Positions 17,941-27,915 of a stretch of 64,000 nucleotides of DNA are shown one piece after another. The translations under genes and the position numbers were made by a program. Under the pieces are notes generated by a model. The model was not told where the DNA came from and searched no databases. It saw only the letters and a list, made by a program, of their open reading frames with translations. Source of the stretch: Rhizobium sp. ZPR4 (GTDB lineage: Bacteria > Pseudomonadota > Alphaproteobacteria > Rhizobiales > Rhizobiaceae); assembly GCF_040215725.1 (NCBI RefSeq), contig NZ_CP157967.1, positions 1 to 64,000 on the forward strand. Direction: 5' to 3'. Numbering within the stretch: position 1 is the first letter of the stretch; each line of letters starts with the position of its first letter.

Positions 17941-19074
17941 ATGGTGAAACATAGGGAAAGCCGGCCCGGCCAGAAAGCCGGGGGCGGTCTTGGGGCAAAA
18001 CCCCGGCGTGACATGTCCGGTAAGCCGCCGGCAAAGCCCGCGGGTGCTGCCTCAAGGCCAGCCAAGCCTTCGCGCGATCATGGCGAGCGTGTTGCCGAGC
18101 CGCGTGCTGTTGCGCCGGTCGCTGCCGCTCCTGAACGCCCGCTGATCGCTCGGACCGGCGAACGCCTGGCCGAGCGTGTGCCCGTCATTCTCGAGTCTCT
18201 CGGTGCCGGGGATTTCCACCTTATCGACAGCGGCAATGGGCTGAAGCTCGAGCAGTACGGTCCCTATCGCATCGTCCGCCCCGAGGCACAGGCGCTTTGG
18301 CCGCCGTCGCTTGCCGCGCATGTCTGGGATAATGCCGACGCTATCTTCACCGGCGACACGGATGAGGACGGCATGGGCCGCTGGCGCTTCCCGCGCGAAG
18401 CGCTCGGCGAGACCTGGCCGTTGCAGCTGCTCGGCGTCGATTTTCTCGGCCGCTTCACTGCCTTCCGCCATGTCGGCGTCTTCCCGGAGCAGATCGTCCA
18501 CTGGGCCTGGATGAAGGAGCAGGTCGAGGCGGCGAAAAGGCCGCTCAAGGTGCTCAATCTTTTTGGCTATACCGGTGTCGCCTCGCTGGTGGCTGCCGCC
18601 GCCGGCGCTGAAGTGACCCATGTCGATGCCTCGAAGAAGGCAATCGGCTGGGCACGTGAAAACCAGGCGCTGGGCCGCATGGAAAAGCTGCCGATCCGCT
18701 GGATCTGCGAGGATGCCATGAAGTTCATCCTGCGCGAGGAGCGCCGTGGCAACAAATACGATATCATCCTGACCGACCCGCCGAAGTTCGGCCGAGGCCC
18801 GAATGGCGAGGTCTGGCACCTGTTCGAGCACCTGCCGCTGATGCTCGACATCTGCCGCGAGATCCTGTCACCGAAGGCACTCGGCCTGGTACTGACGGCT
18901 TATTCCATCCGCGCCAGCTTCTATTCCATCCATGAGCTGATGCGCGAGACGATGCGCGGCGCCGGCGGTGTCGTCGAATCCGGCGAACTGGTCATCCGCG
19001 AGGCCGGCCTCGATGGCCGCACGCCGGGCAGGGCGCTTTCCACCTCTCTCTTCAGCCGCTGGGTGCCGAAATGA
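17941..19074 (+). CDS. Class I SAM-dependent methyltransferase (RlmI/RlmK-like)
   Basis: A 377-aa protein with a low-complexity Pro/Ala/Lys/Arg-rich N-terminal extension (about residues 1-65), then a Rossmann methyltransferase: SAM loop LNLFGYTGVASLVAAAAGA, acidic THVDASKKAIGWAREN and catalytic motif IILTDPPKFGRGP. This matches the 23S rRNA cytosine methyltransferase-like group; the modified base is not predictable. The first methionine after the coxG divergent gap was used; ribosome binding site is weak. Its stop overlaps the start of the next RNA methyltransferase as ATGA, suggesting a coupled RNA-modification pair. Confidence 0.87.
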   Translation: MVKHRESRPGQKAGGGLGAKPRRDMSGKPPAKPAGAASRPAKPSRDHGERVAEPRAVAPVAAAPERPLIARTGERLAERVPVILESLGAGDFHLIDSGNGLKLEQYGPYRIVRPEAQALWPPSLAAHVWDNADAIFTGDTDEDGMGRWRFPREALGETWPLQLLGVDFLGRFTAFRHVGVFPEQIVHWAWMKEQVEAAKRPLKVLNLFGYTGVASLVAAAAGAEVTHVDASKKAIGWARENQALGRMEKLPIRWICEDAMKFILREERRGNKYDIILTDPPKFGRGPNGEVWHLFEHLPLMLDICREILSPKALGLVLTAYSIRASFYSIHELMRETMRGAGGVVESGELVIREAGLDGRTPGRALSTSLFSRWVPK

Positions 19075-19922
19075 ACCAGGATTTCCGTAGTGACGGCCCG
19101 CGCAAGGTCGGACAGGTCAAGGAGGTCACCTCGCTTGCCAATCCGATCGTCAAGGACATCAAGGCGCTGACGGTCAAGAAGTCCCGCGAGGAAAGCGGTG
19201 CCTTCTTAGCCGAAGGGCTGAAACTCGTCATCGATGCACTCGAGCTCGGCTGGACGATCCGCACGCTGGTTTATGCCAAGGCCGCCAAGGGCAAGCCGCT
19301 CGTCGAGCAGGTCGCCGCAAAGACGGTGGCCGCCGGCGGGCTGGTGCTTGAGGTCAGCGAAAAGGTCATCGGTTCGATCACCCGCCGTGACAATCCGCAG
19401 ATGGTGGTCGGCGTCTTCGAGCAGCGCTGGCGGCCGCTTCGGGAGGTCAAGCCAGCGACTGGCGAGACCTGGGTGGCGCTCGACCGCGTGCGCGATCCCG
19501 GCAATCTCGGCACCATCATCCGCACCGCCGATGCGGCCGGCGCTTCCGGCGTCATCCTTGTCGGTGAGACCACAGATCCGTTTTCGCTGGAAACCGTGCG
19601 CGCCACCATGGGCTCGATTTTCGCCGTTCCCGTCGTCAAGGCGACGCCGGAGGAGTTTCTGGCCTGGAAAAAGAAGGCTGACGTCTCTGTCGTCGCCACC
19701 CATCTGGCCGGCGCTGTTGATTACCGCACCATCGACTACAAGAAGAAGCCTGTCGTCATCCTGATGGGCAACGAGCAATCCGGCCTGCCGGATGCCTTGG
19801 CGAAAGAGGCCGACGCGCTTGCCCGCATCCCGCAGGCCGGCCGTGCCGACAGCCTCAATCTGGCGGTCGCGACAGCAGTCATGCTGTTCGAAGCCCGCCG
19901 CCATATCCTGACACTCATCTGA
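19071..19922 (+). CDS. TrmH/SpoU-family RNA methyltransferase
   Basis: A 283-aa SPOUT methyltransferase. The N-terminal substrate-binding domain begins with [22 protein letters not shown]; the knotted domain has the three SPOUT motifs: [34 protein letters not shown] and [20 protein letters not shown]. These enzymes 2'-O-methylate ribose in rRNA or tRNA; the target is not assigned. The start overlaps the preceding methyltransferase stop by 4 nt, and lspA follows after 26 nt. Confidence 0.93.
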   Translation: MNQDFRSDGPRKVGQVKEVTSLANPIVKDIKALTVKKSREESGAFLAEGLKLVIDALELGWTIRTLVYAKAAKGKPLVEQVAAKTVAAGGLVLEVSEKVIGSITRRDNPQMVVGVFEQRWRPLREVKPATGETWVALDRVRDPGNLGTIIRTADAAGASGVILVGETTDPFSLETVRATMGSIFAVPVVKATPEEFLAWKKKADVSVVATHLAGAVDYRTIDYKKKPVVILMGNEQSGLPDALAKEADALARIPQAGRADSLNLAVATAVMLFEARRHILTLI

Positions 19923-19948
19923 TTCTGACACTTACCTGGCGAGACCCG

Positions 19949-20467
19949 ATGACCGAAAGCGAGACCCACGAACAGCCGACTGCAAAGCCAGCCCTGTTTT
20001 CGCGGCCCCTGCCTATCCTGATCTTCATCGTGGTTGCTGTCATTCTCGATCAGGCCATCAAGATCATGGTGGATCACTGGCTGCCGCTGCAGGAGATGGT
20101 GCCGGTCATTCCGATGCTGGCGCTCTATCGCACCTATAATCTCGGCGTCGCCTTCTCGATGCTCTCAGGCATGGACGGCTGGTTCATCGTCGGGATGCGG
20201 CTCGTCATCGTCGCCTTCGTGCTCTGGCTCTGGCGGCGCACGCCCGACCATCGCTGGCTTGCACATATGGGCTTTGCCCTGATCATTGCCGGCGCTCTCG
20301 GCAATCTGCTGGACCGCTTTCTCTACGGCCACGTGATCGACTACATACTCTTTCATACGCAGACATGGTCTTTCGCCGTTTTCAATCTTGCCGACAGTTT
20401 CATCACCATCGGTGCAGGCTGCGTCATTCTCGACGAGCTTCTGATGCCGAAAAAGGCAAAAGCTTAA
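19949..20467 (+). CDS. lspA: Lipoprotein signal peptidase (signal peptidase II)
   Basis: LspA cleaves signal peptides of diacylglyceryl-prolipoproteins. The 172-aa protein has four membrane helices and the conserved blocks [35 protein letters not shown] and [14 protein letters not shown], which contain the two catalytic aspartates (in VIDY and NLADSFI). Apolipoprotein acyltransferase Lnt, which acts two steps later on the same substrates, is also in this window (46.5-48.1 kb). It is followed by the kinase gene after 55 nt. Confidence 0.96.
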   Translation: MTESETHEQPTAKPALFSRPLPILIFIVVAVILDQAIKIMVDHWLPLQEMVPVIPMLALYRTYNLGVAFSMLSGMDGWFIVGMRLVIVAFVLWLWRRTPDHRWLAHMGFALIIAGALGNLLDRFLYGHVIDYILFHTQTWSFAVFNLADSFITIGAGCVILDELLMPKKAKA

Positions 20468-20522
20468 AATTCTAGCGAATCCCTGAAGGCATCAGGAAGA
20501 ATGCCCATGTTAGCCAGATTGC

Positions 20523-22811
20523 ATGAGCACTCTGGCAGATTTGCAGGAAAAGCTTGCCACGGCGGCAGTTCACGACCAAGCGGAAGCGATCGAAAGGCCG
20601 GCCGCTGACGAGTCGTCGCCTGCAAAATCGACCGCACCGCATGAGGCAGGCCAGCAATCGGCGTCGCCCACGCGGACCTGGTGGCTGCAAGGCCATTGGC
20701 TGAATGGCGGCGGTCTCGTGGCAGGGGCGGTTTTTCTTGCGATCGGCTTTGCCGGAGGTCCTCTGGCGCTTGTGGGCTTTCTTGGCCTCGCAGCCCTTGC
20801 GCTCGCAGCCGTCGGCATCGTCAAAACCCGAGGCGTCGCGCGCGAGGCAGAGACTATCGCCGCCGATTTCAGCGAGAGCGATCACGATCGCCTTTGGGAG
20901 CACAAGGAAAGCACCAGCCTCCTTGCCACCGTCCACGATGCGCTCGGGGACATCGCGGTCACGCGCAGCATTGACCGCCGGATTCTGCACGCCAACGCCA
21001 CCTTCAGCAGATTGACCGGCAGGTCGCATCCAGAGGGCCTGACGCTGGAAGAGGCCGGCCTCGTATTCCGCGCCGTCACCGATGCAAAGCATCAGGATGC
21101 GGAAATCGCGACACCCGAGGGCCGACGCATTTTTGCCTGGCACGATGTCATGTTCCGCGATGCGACGACCGGGCAATTATGCATACAGAGCATCGCGCGC
21201 GATGTGACCGAAGAGCGGCAGACGGCCCGCCTGCGCGAAGATGCCAGGCTGAAAGCCGAATATAACAGCGCCGCCAAATCGCGCCTGCTTGCCACCGTCA
21301 GCCATGAGATCCGCACCCCACTGTCGGGTATTCTCGGCATGAACCATCTGCTTGCTCAGACGCCGTTGACCTTGGAGCAGGCAAATTACCTGACCGGTAT
21401 TCGCCAATCGGGTCATGCGCTGGTGCAGCTGGTCGAAGATCTCCTCGATTTCTCCACGATCGAAGTCGGTCGCTTCCAGTTGCATCCGCGCCAGGAGGCT
21501 TTGCGGCCACTGCTGGAAGGCGTCATCGAGATGCTCGCTCATCGCGCCCACGAAAAGGGCATTGAAATCGCCGCGAGCGTTGCGGCGGATGTTCCCGAGA
21601 GCTTGGAATTCGATCCCGCACGTCTGCGCCAGATCCTGTTCAACGTCATCGGCAATGCGGTGAAGTTCACCCAGACCGGCGGCGTTCTAGTCCGCGTCGA
21701 CCTCCAGGAGCGGGACTTGACGATATCGGTGCGGGATAGCGGTCCCGGCATGACCGAGGAAGAACAGGCCCGCGTCTTCGGCGAGTTCGAGCAGGCCGGC
21801 ACCACGGTGGAAAGAAGCGCCGGCACTGGCCTTGGCCTTGCGATCTCCGCCCGCATCCTGCGCGAATTCGGTGGCGGGCTCAGCGTTGCCAGTGAGCGCG
21901 GCAAGGGCAGCGAGTTCGTCATCTCCTTCCCGGTCGGCCTGACTGCCGGAGAGGACGGATACGATCGGCGCAATACCATGCTCAGGGGATCCCGTATCCT
22001 GCTGCTGGCGCCTGAGGGGGCAGCAAGCACGGCCATCATGCGAACCATCCAGACGCTTGGCGGCCATTGCCGGCTGATCGGCCCCGGCGACATGGATGAT
22101 CTGCTGCCCTCGTTCCCGATGGGTGACGGCGGGGTCTGGACGGATCTCATCGTCGACCATCGCATGGCGCCCTGGTACTTCAGCGAGGGAAATGCGCTTG
22201 CGGTGCCGAGGTTGCGCAAGATCTTCCTGGTCAATCCCGAGGAGCGTAATACCCATCCGCTCGATCTCTTCGACGCCTGGCTCATCCGGCCGCTGCGCGA
22301 GCAATCGCTGATCGATGTGCTGAGAGGCCGCATGCGCGGCATGGAAAAGCGCGAAGCCTTGATCGAAGCCGTCTCCGAGATCGGCATTACGACGCCCGAG
22401 GCGGAGGAAGACCGCGCGCTCGATATCCTGTTGGGCGAGGATGACCCGGTCAATGCGATGCTGGTTCGGGCGATGCTCTCCAAGGCCGGTCACAGGGTTC
22501 GCCTCGTCGAGGATTTCGATGGCCTTCGAGCCCGCACCGAAGACGCCGAAGCGCGACCGGAGGTGCTGGTGACGGATTTCAATATGCCCGGCGGCACGGG
22601 TGCGGCTGTCCTTGCGCAATTGCGGGCTCATGAGCGCAGGCATGGCCTGCCGCCGCTGCCGATCATCGTCCTGACTGCGGACAGCCGCGATTCGATCCGC
22701 CGTCAGGCGCTTCTGGCGGGCGCCGATGCCGTCATCGTCAAGCCGGTCGATCCCGAAAAGCTGACAACGGTGTTGCGGGGACTGTCGAGATCGGTTTTCG
22801 AGCGCGCTTGA
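20523..22811 (+). CDS. Hybrid sensor histidine kinase with receiver domains
   Basis: A 762-aa membrane kinase. Two membrane helices (about residues 56-100) are followed by a PAS-like sensor segment (TFSRLTGRSHPEGLTLEEAG), HisKA with the phosphorylated His261 in ATVSHEIRTPLSGILG, a HATPase with FNVIGNAVKFTQTGG, RDSGPGMT and SAGTGLGLAI, then a degenerate receiver-like region (about 482-600) and a true receiver (about 634-750) with phosphoacceptor Asp685 in VTDFNMPGGTG and Lys in IVKPVDPEK. No partner regulator is adjacent. An orthologous kinase sits between lspA and olsB in S. meliloti as I recall. Signal unknown. Confidence 0.9.
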   Translation: MSTLADLQEKLATAAVHDQAEAIERPAADESSPAKSTAPHEAGQQSASPTRTWWLQGHWLNGGGLVAGAVFLAIGFAGGPLALVGFLGLAALALAAVGIVKTRGVAREAETIAADFSESDHDRLWEHKESTSLLATVHDALGDIAVTRSIDRRILHANATFSRLTGRSHPEGLTLEEAGLVFRAVTDAKHQDAEIATPEGRRIFAWHDVMFRDATTGQLCIQSIARDVTEERQTARLREDARLKAEYNSAAKSRLLATVSHEIRTPLSGILGMNHLLAQTPLTLEQANYLTGIRQSGHALVQLVEDLLDFSTIEVGRFQLHPRQEALRPLLEGVIEMLAHRAHEKGIEIAASVAADVPESLEFDPARLRQILFNVIGNAVKFTQTGGVLVRVDLQERDLTISVRDSGPGMTEEEQARVFGEFEQAGTTVERSAGTGLGLAISARILREFGGGLSVASERGKGSEFVISFPVGLTAGEDGYDRRNTMLRGSRILLLAPEGAASTAIMRTIQTLGGHCRLIGPGDMDDLLPSFPMGDGGVWTDLIVDHRMAPWYFSEGNALAVPRLRKIFLVNPEERNTHPLDLFDAWLIRPLREQSLIDVLRGRMRGMEKREALIEAVSEIGITTPEAEEDRALDILLGEDDPVNAMLVRAMLSKAGHRVRLVEDFDGLRARTEDAEARPEVLVTDFNMPGGTGAAVLAQLRAHERRHGLPPLPIIVLTADSRDSIRRQALLAGADAVIVKPVDPEKLTTVLRGLSRSVFERA

Positions 22812-22944
22812 TATCACCTCGATCTTCGGATGAAGATTACGGAAGCCGGCTCATCAATGCTCGATAGAAGGCCGTGATAGGGCTCAACCTGTGGCTATCG
22901 CCGCAGCTAAGTTGGGGACGGCGCGTCCATTCGAAAAATTGCAA

Positions 22945-22961
22945 TGGGCACGGTTCTTGCT
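22945..22961 (+). promoter_or_regulatory. Candidate sigma-54 (-24/-12) promoter of olsB
   Basis: GGGCACGGTTCTTGCT matches TGGCACG-N4-TTGCT with one difference (G for T). The diagnostic GG and GC are separated by exactly 10 nt. Predicted transcription start is near 22972, giving a leader of about 70 nt to olsB. The window also encodes RpoN. No activator site was identified. Confidence 0.5.
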
Positions 22962-22975
22962 TTTAGCCAAGCCGC

Positions 22976-22993
22976 GTGTCACTTTCCTGTCGC
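22976..22993 (+). promoter_or_regulatory. Candidate Pho box (PhoB site) of olsB
   Basis: GTGTCAC-TTTC-CTGTCGC matches the PhoB direct repeat CTGTCAT-N4-CTGTCAT at 10 of 14 positions with correct spacing, about 50 nt before the olsB ATG. A possible -10 element (TTTATG, 23004-23009) follows at a distance usual for PhoB-activated promoters. Ornithine-lipid synthesis is induced by phosphate limitation in rhizobia, which fits. Confidence 0.5.
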
Positions 22994-23041
22994 ACGAATT
23001 TGGTTTATGGCGCTATATCGGCCCGCAGGGGGAGAATCGCC

Positions 23042-23920
23042 ATGTCCATCGAAATTTTGAATCGCGAAGCTCAGGGCGAAATGGTTCAGTCTTCAAAGGC
23101 AACGGTTGAGCCGGTTGCCAGCGATGTGCTCGGACGCATCGGAAATCTCGAAACGCGCCTTGCCCGCACGGCGCGCGAAATCGATGCCGCTCAGGCCGTA
23201 CGCTACCGCGTTTTCGTCGAGGAGATGAACGCGCAACTGCCGGCCGACGCTATGCGTCGTCAGCGCGACGTCGACAGCTGGGATGAGATTTGTGACCATC
23301 TTCTGGTGCTGGACCGCTCGCTTGAGGGTGATCCGGAAGACCAGATCGTCGGCACCTATCGCCTGCTGCGCCAGGAAGTGGCCATGGCCAATGGCGGCTT
23401 CTATTCCTCATCGGAATTCGACATCGACGCGCTGCTCGCCCGTCATCCCGACAAGCGTTTCATGGAGCTCGGTCGCTCCTGCGTGCTGCCGAATTACCGC
23501 AACAAGCGCACGGTCGAGCTGCTGTGGCAGGGCAATTGGGCCTATGCGCTGAAGCACGGCATGGGCGCGATGATCGGTTGCGCCTCCTTCCCCGGTGTCC
23601 TGCCGGAACAGCACGCGCTGGCTCTGTCCTTCCTCTATCACAATGTTGTCGCCAAGGATGATTGGGCCGTCGGTGCCCTGCCGTCGCTCGCGCGCACCAT
23701 GGACTTGATGCCGGTCGAGGCCGTTAATCCGAAAAAAGCGCTGATGGCGATGCCGCCCTTGATCAAGGGCTATCTGCGTCTCGGCGCCATGGTCGGTTCG
23801 ACGGCCGTGGTCGATCAGGCCTTCAACACGACGGACGTCCTGATCGTCCTGCCGATCGCCAGCATTTCCGACCGCTACGTCAATTACTATGGCGCGGATG
23901 CCGGTCGCTTTGCCAGCTGA
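23042..23920 (+). CDS. olsB: L-ornithine N(alpha)-acyltransferase OlsB
   Basis: OlsB transfers a 3-hydroxyacyl chain from acyl carrier protein to the alpha-amino group of ornithine, giving lyso-ornithine lipid, the first step to phosphate-free membrane lipids. The 292-aa protein shows the GNAT-like hemolysin/OlsB fold: AAQAVRYRVFVEEMNAQ, WDEICDHLLVLD, IVGTYRLLRQE, FMELGRSCVLPNYRNKRTVELLWQ. The ATG at 23042 follows GGGGGAGA. The position next to maeB (tme) and mutS matches the S. meliloti olsB locus. OlsA, the second enzyme, is at 41.3 kb. Confidence 0.93.
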   Translation: MSIEILNREAQGEMVQSSKATVEPVASDVLGRIGNLETRLARTAREIDAAQAVRYRVFVEEMNAQLPADAMRRQRDVDSWDEICDHLLVLDRSLEGDPEDQIVGTYRLLRQEVAMANGGFYSSSEFDIDALLARHPDKRFMELGRSCVLPNYRNKRTVELLWQGNWAYALKHGMGAMIGCASFPGVLPEQHALALSFLYHNVVAKDDWAVGALPSLARTMDLMPVEAVNPKKALMAMPPLIKGYLRLGAMVGSTAVVDQAFNTTDVLIVLPIASISDRYVNYYGADAGRFAS

Positions 23921-23928
23921 CGAATGGA

Positions 23929-24030
23929 GAGCAATTCCAGGAAAAGTGCGCAGCGGTTTTCCGTCCGGAATTGCGTGAAAACAAAGAGATAGAGCGGTTC
24001 GGAGCTTCGCTGAAAAGCTGAAGCGCTCTA
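23929..24030. repeat. Rhizobial palindromic intergenic repeat (copy 1)
   Basis: Begins GAGCAATTCCAGGAAAAGTG, contains GTGCGCAGCGGTTTTCC, GGAATTGCGTGAAAACAAAG and AGATAGAGCGGTTC, and ends in a hairpin AGCTTC..GAAGCGCTCTA. The same core occurs inverted at 61423-61526 and as a fragment at 39448-39480. On the minus strand its terminal TAGAGC supplies the stop codon of the cyclase gene. Confidence 0.85.
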
Positions 24031-25437
24031 TGGGATCGCAAAAATATCGATTGCGTCGGTGATGCCGCGAAGCGCGACATGATGCGATTGCGGCGTCAGG
24101 CCGCGCCTCATCATCAGTTCGGCGGCGCGCGGATGATCGAGCACCGAGCTGGTCGCGAATATTTCGCGTGATGTAGCGAGATGCTGGACGCGGGACGCGA
24201 TATTGACCGTCTGTCCGAAATAATCCTGCCGTTCGTTCAGGCTCACCGCGATGCATGGCCCCTCGTGGATGCCGATTTTCAGAAGAAGATCGTCGTTGCC
24301 GCGCTCATTGTTGAGGCTGAGCATGGCCTCACGCATCCGCATCGCCGCGATCAACGCCCGATCGGGCGTCGGGAAGGTGGCCATGACGGCGTCGCCGATG
24401 GTCTTGACGACCGCACCCGCCTCGGCCGCGACGATTTCGTGCAGGATGCCAAAATGGGTCTTGACCAGATCGAAGGCTGCGAGATCGCCAACCCTTTCGT
24501 ATAATTCCGTCGAACCGCGCAGATCGGTGAACAGAAAAGTGAGGCTGGTGATCTTCAGTCGCTGGTCGATGTCGATCGTGTCCGTGCGGTAGATGTCACG
24601 GAAGGTCTGGTTGGAGAGCAGGTGCTTGGCGGTCAGAAATGGCCGGCGTTGTCCAAGCAGCGTGTGAAGAGCCTCGTTGGCCACGCAGATCGATGGCAGC
24701 ACGCGAAGGTCAGTGTGGTTCTCCATCTGGATGCGCAGCGGGCCGGGCCGCAATTCGATGGCCTCGCTGTGTCGGTGCATGCGATCGAAAACGAGCGACA
24801 GGGCCTGCCGCTCCTTCGATGGCTCGCCCTTCACATCGAGGAATTGTGCGGCATGCGTGACAGGCTCGAAGATGATGGTGAATTCCGCCGGCAATTGAAG
24901 CGATATGACGGCTTTCTCGCCGGGTGGCAGCTCGAGCGATTCCAGCACGAACTGATCGACCTTCTCTTCATAGCCCTCATCGGGAAGATCGACACCAGAG
25001 CCCCAATAGATCTGGCGGAAATATTCAAGCGGCGGCAGGTCGTGCGGATTATGCGCCTCGATATGGCGAACGCGCGGGCTGACGGTGAAGGTGACTTCGA
25101 CCATCTCGTCGAGCGTCGGCTCGTAGCCAGCTGCGCAAAGCGTGCAGTTATAGGTTTCGCTTTGCACGGTTTTCAGGGAGGTATTGGCATCCAGCACCCC
25201 GCCGCAGCCCGGGCAAAGAACATTCCACGACATTTCGAACAGGCCGAGGCGCGATGCGTGCAGGAAAGCATTGACGGTCTGTTCTTCCTCAAAGCCGTGG
25301 CTGGCCGCGAAGGCGAGTGCATTCACACGGTTAAGCTTGCGGTCGGGTGCCTCAAGGACGAGCCGCTCGATAGCATCGACAATATCCGGCTGCGCTGAAT
25401 GGCGCAGCACTCCGAAAAGGACCTGAGCTTCACTCAT
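24028..25437 (-). CDS. Class III adenylate/guanylate cyclase with zinc-ribbon N-terminal region
   Basis: The C-terminal third of this 469-aa protein is a class III nucleotide cyclase: metal-binding FLFTDLRGSTELYERVG, VVKTIGDAVMATF (second metal Asp and a Lys suited to adenine), and DYFGQTVNIASRV with the catalytic Asn/Arg. The N-terminal part contains a treble-Cys zinc ribbon (CPGCGG then CTLCAAGY, about residues 75-105) and a long domain of the DUF5939 type. No membrane segments are visible. The ATG at 25437 was chosen over an upstream extension overlapping maeB. It lies 76 nt after maeB in the same direction. Product is probably cAMP; the stimulus is unknown. Confidence 0.88.
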   Translation of the reverse strand: MSEAQVLFGVLRHSAQPDIVDAIERLVLEAPDRKLNRVNALAFAASHGFEEEQTVNAFLHASRLGLFEMSWNVLCPGCGGVLDANTSLKTVQSETYNCTLCAAGYEPTLDEMVEVTFTVSPRVRHIEAHNPHDLPPLEYFRQIYWGSGVDLPDEGYEEKVDQFVLESLELPPGEKAVISLQLPAEFTIIFEPVTHAAQFLDVKGEPSKERQALSLVFDRMHRHSEAIELRPGPLRIQMENHTDLRVLPSICVANEALHTLLGQRRPFLTAKHLLSNQTFRDIYRTDTIDIDQRLKITSLTFLFTDLRGSTELYERVGDLAAFDLVKTHFGILHEIVAAEAGAVVKTIGDAVMATFPTPDRALIAAMRMREAMLSLNNERGNDDLLLKIGIHEGPCIAVSLNERQDYFGQTVNIASRVQHLATSREIFATSSVLDHPRAAELMMRRGLTPQSHHVALRGITDAIDIFAIP

Positions 25438-25513
25438 CCCCCATTTTACACCGAATTGATACGGCAGCCCATCACCTTTGTTGGGTCGCCGGCTCAGCCT
25501 TATGGGGTAGTGG

Positions 25514-27802
25514 CTACGATCCAGCACCATAGGCCGCGATGGCGGCCATGTTGACGATATCGGAATCCTTGGCACCCATCGATGTGATCTGCACCGGCTT
25601 GTCGAGGCCGACGAGCAGCGGCCCGATCACCGTGGAGCCGCCGAGTTCCTGCAGCATCTTGGTGGAGATCGCCGCGGAGTGGAAGGCGGGCATGACGAGC
25701 ACGTTTGCGGGCCCCGACAGCCGCGAGAAGGGATAGAGGCTCTCCATGATCTTGCGGTTTAGCGCGACGTCGGCTGACATTTCGCCGTCGAACTCGAAAT
25801 TCACATGGCGCTTGTCGAGGATATCGACGGCTTCGCGCACCCTCTCCGAGCGTTCGCCCGAGGGGTGGCCGAAGGTGGAGTAGGCGAGCATGGCGACGCG
25901 CGGCTCATAGCCCATGCGGCGGGCGAAGCCGGCGGCTTCCTCGGCGATATCGGCCAGTTCTTCGGAGGTCGGCATGTCATGCACGGCGGTATCGGCGACA
26001 AAGACCGTGCGGCCCCGGGCAAGCACGATCGATATGCCGATGACCCGATGCCCCGGCTTGGCGTCGATGCAGCGACGGACGTCGCCAAGTGCCGTCGAAT
26101 AGTTGCGGGTGACGCCCGTCACCATGCCGTCCGCGTCTCCCAGCGCCACCATGCAGGCGGCGAAGTGATTGCGGTCATTGTGGATCAGGCGCGTTACATC
26201 GCGATGCAGGTAGCCCTGGCGCTGCAGTCGCGCATAGAGATAGTCGATATAGGCATCGCCCCGCTTGGAAATGCGGGCGTTGACGATCTCGAGACCTGGG
26301 CGATTGAGATCGATGCCCGCGCGCTCGGCCGTGGCCTCGATCAGATCCTCGCGGCCGAGCAGGATGGCTGTGCCAAGCCCCTGGTTGGCATAGGAGAGGG
26401 CGGCGCGCATCACCTGTTCTTCTTCCGCTTCGGCGAAGACGATGCGCTTCTGGTACCGGCGCACGCGCTCGTAGAGCTGTGACAGCGTCGAGGCGATCGG
26501 ATCGCGCCGCGCGGAGAGTTCGCGGGCATAGGCATCCATGTCAGGCATGTCGCGGCGGGCGACGCCGCTTTCGATCGCCGCCTTGGCAACGGCCACCGGG
26601 ATTGCCGAGATCAGACGCGGATCAAACGGCACGGGGATGATGTATTGCGCGCCGAAACGCGGCCGCGCACCCTGATAGGCGGCCACGACGTCGTCGGGCA
26701 CATCCTCGCGCGCCAGGCTTGCCAGCGCGTTGACGGCGGCGATCTTCATCTCGTCGTTGATGGTGGTGGCGCGAACATCGAGCGCGCCACGGAAGATGTA
26801 AGGGAAGCCGAGAACGTTGTTGACCTGGTTCGGATAGTCCGAGCGGCCCGTCGCCATGATCGCGTCGTCGCGGATGCGGGCGACTTCCTCCGGCGTGATT
26901 TCCGGATCGGGATTGGCCATGGCGAAGATGATCGGCCTGTCCGCCATCGAGCGGATCATGTCTTCCGAGAAGGCGTCCTTCTGCGACAGGCCGAATACGA
27001 CGTCGGCACCCTTCATCGCTTCCGCCAGCGTGCGCTTGTCGGTCTTGACCGCGTGCGCCGACTTCCACTGGTTCATGCCCTCGCTGCGGCCCTGGTAGAT
27101 CACGCCCTTTGTATCGCAAAGGACGATGTTTTCCGGGTTGAAGCCCATGGCCTTGATGAGTTCGATACAGGCGATGGCGGCGGCGCCCGCACCATTGCAG
27201 ACGAGCTTGGTGGTCTTCAGGTCGCGGCCGGTCAGTTCCAGCGCGTTGATGAGACCGGCGGCGGCGATGATGGCGGTGCCGTGCTGATCGTCATGGAACA
27301 CCGGGATATCCATGAGCTCACGCAGCCGCTGCTCGATGATGAAGCAGTCGGGCGCCTTGATATCTTCCAGATTGATGCCACCGAAGGAGGGGCCGAGATA
27401 GCGCACGCAATTGATGAATTCGTCGACATTCTCGGTGTCGATCTCGAGATCGATCGAATCGACGTCGGCGAAGCGCTTGAAGAGGACCGACTTGCCTTCC
27501 ATGACCGGCTTGGAGGCGAGAGCCCCGAGATTGCCGAGGCCGAGAATGGCCGTGCCGTTGGAGATGACGGCGACCATGTTGCCGCGCGAAGTATAGTCGT
27601 AGGCGGTGGCCGGATCGGCGGCGATCGCCTTCACGGGAACGGCGACGCCTGGCGAATAGGCAAGGGAAAGATCACGCTGGGTCGCCATCGGCTTGGTCGG
27701 GTTGATCTCAAGCTTGCCGGGGCGGCCGTTCTTGTGGAAGTCCAGTGCTTCCTGATCGGTGATCCCCGTTCCCGGACGCGACTTGCTCTTGCTGTCAGCC
27801 AT
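25514..27802 (-). CDS. maeB: NADP-dependent malic enzyme with phosphotransacetylase-like domain
   Basis: This enzyme oxidatively decarboxylates malate to pyruvate. The 762-aa protein has the malic enzyme half ([58 protein letters not shown](P)-binding loop) and a C-terminal phosphate acetyltransferase-like half (from about residue 440; [20 protein letters not shown]) that is probably regulatory. This chimeric form is typical of rhizobial Tme/Dme. Which cofactor is used cannot be settled by eye; the position next to mutS and olsB matches S. meliloti tme (NADP type). It is divergent from mutS. Confidence 0.93.
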   Translation of the reverse strand: MADSKSKSRPGTGITDQEALDFHKNGRPGKLEINPTKPMATQRDLSLAYSPGVAVPVKAIAADPATAYDYTSRGNMVAVISNGTAILGLGNLGALASKPVMEGKSVLFKRFADVDSIDLEIDTENVDEFINCVRYLGPSFGGINLEDIKAPDCFIIEQRLRELMDIPVFHDDQHGTAIIAAAGLINALELTGRDLKTTKLVCNGAGAAAIACIELIKAMGFNPENIVLCDTKGVIYQGRSEGMNQWKSAHAVKTDKRTLAEAMKGADVVFGLSQKDAFSEDMIRSMADRPIIFAMANPDPEITPEEVARIRDDAIMATGRSDYPNQVNNVLGFPYIFRGALDVRATTINDEMKIAAVNALASLAREDVPDDVVAAYQGARPRFGAQYIIPVPFDPRLISAIPVAVAKAAIESGVARRDMPDMDAYARELSARRDPIASTLSQLYERVRRYQKRIVFAEAEEEQVMRAALSYANQGLGTAILLGREDLIEATAERAGIDLNRPGLEIVNARISKRGDAYIDYLYARLQRQGYLHRDVTRLIHNDRNHFAACMVALGDADGMVTGVTRNYSTALGDVRRCIDAKPGHRVIGISIVLARGRTVFVADTAVHDMPTSEELADIAEEAAGFARRMGYEPRVAMLAYSTFGHPSGERSERVREAVDILDKRHVNFEFDGEMSADVALNRKIMESLYPFSRLSGPANVLVMPAFHSAAISTKMLQELGGSTVIGPLLVGLDKPVQITSMGAKDSDIVNMAAIAAYGAGS

Positions 27803-27915
27803 TGTTCCTCCAAACCTCCTGTGGGCGACCGGTCCCTCTTGCCCGATAGCTGTTGTCTTCTATAGCGGCGCGCGGATAGGGTGGCACCTCATTTTTTTGG
27901 AAAAACTGCACCTCC

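Noticed and set aside
26645..27865. 406-aa plus-strand open frame antisense to maeB
   Set aside because: Shadow frame; maeB has clear family motifs in the opposite strand.
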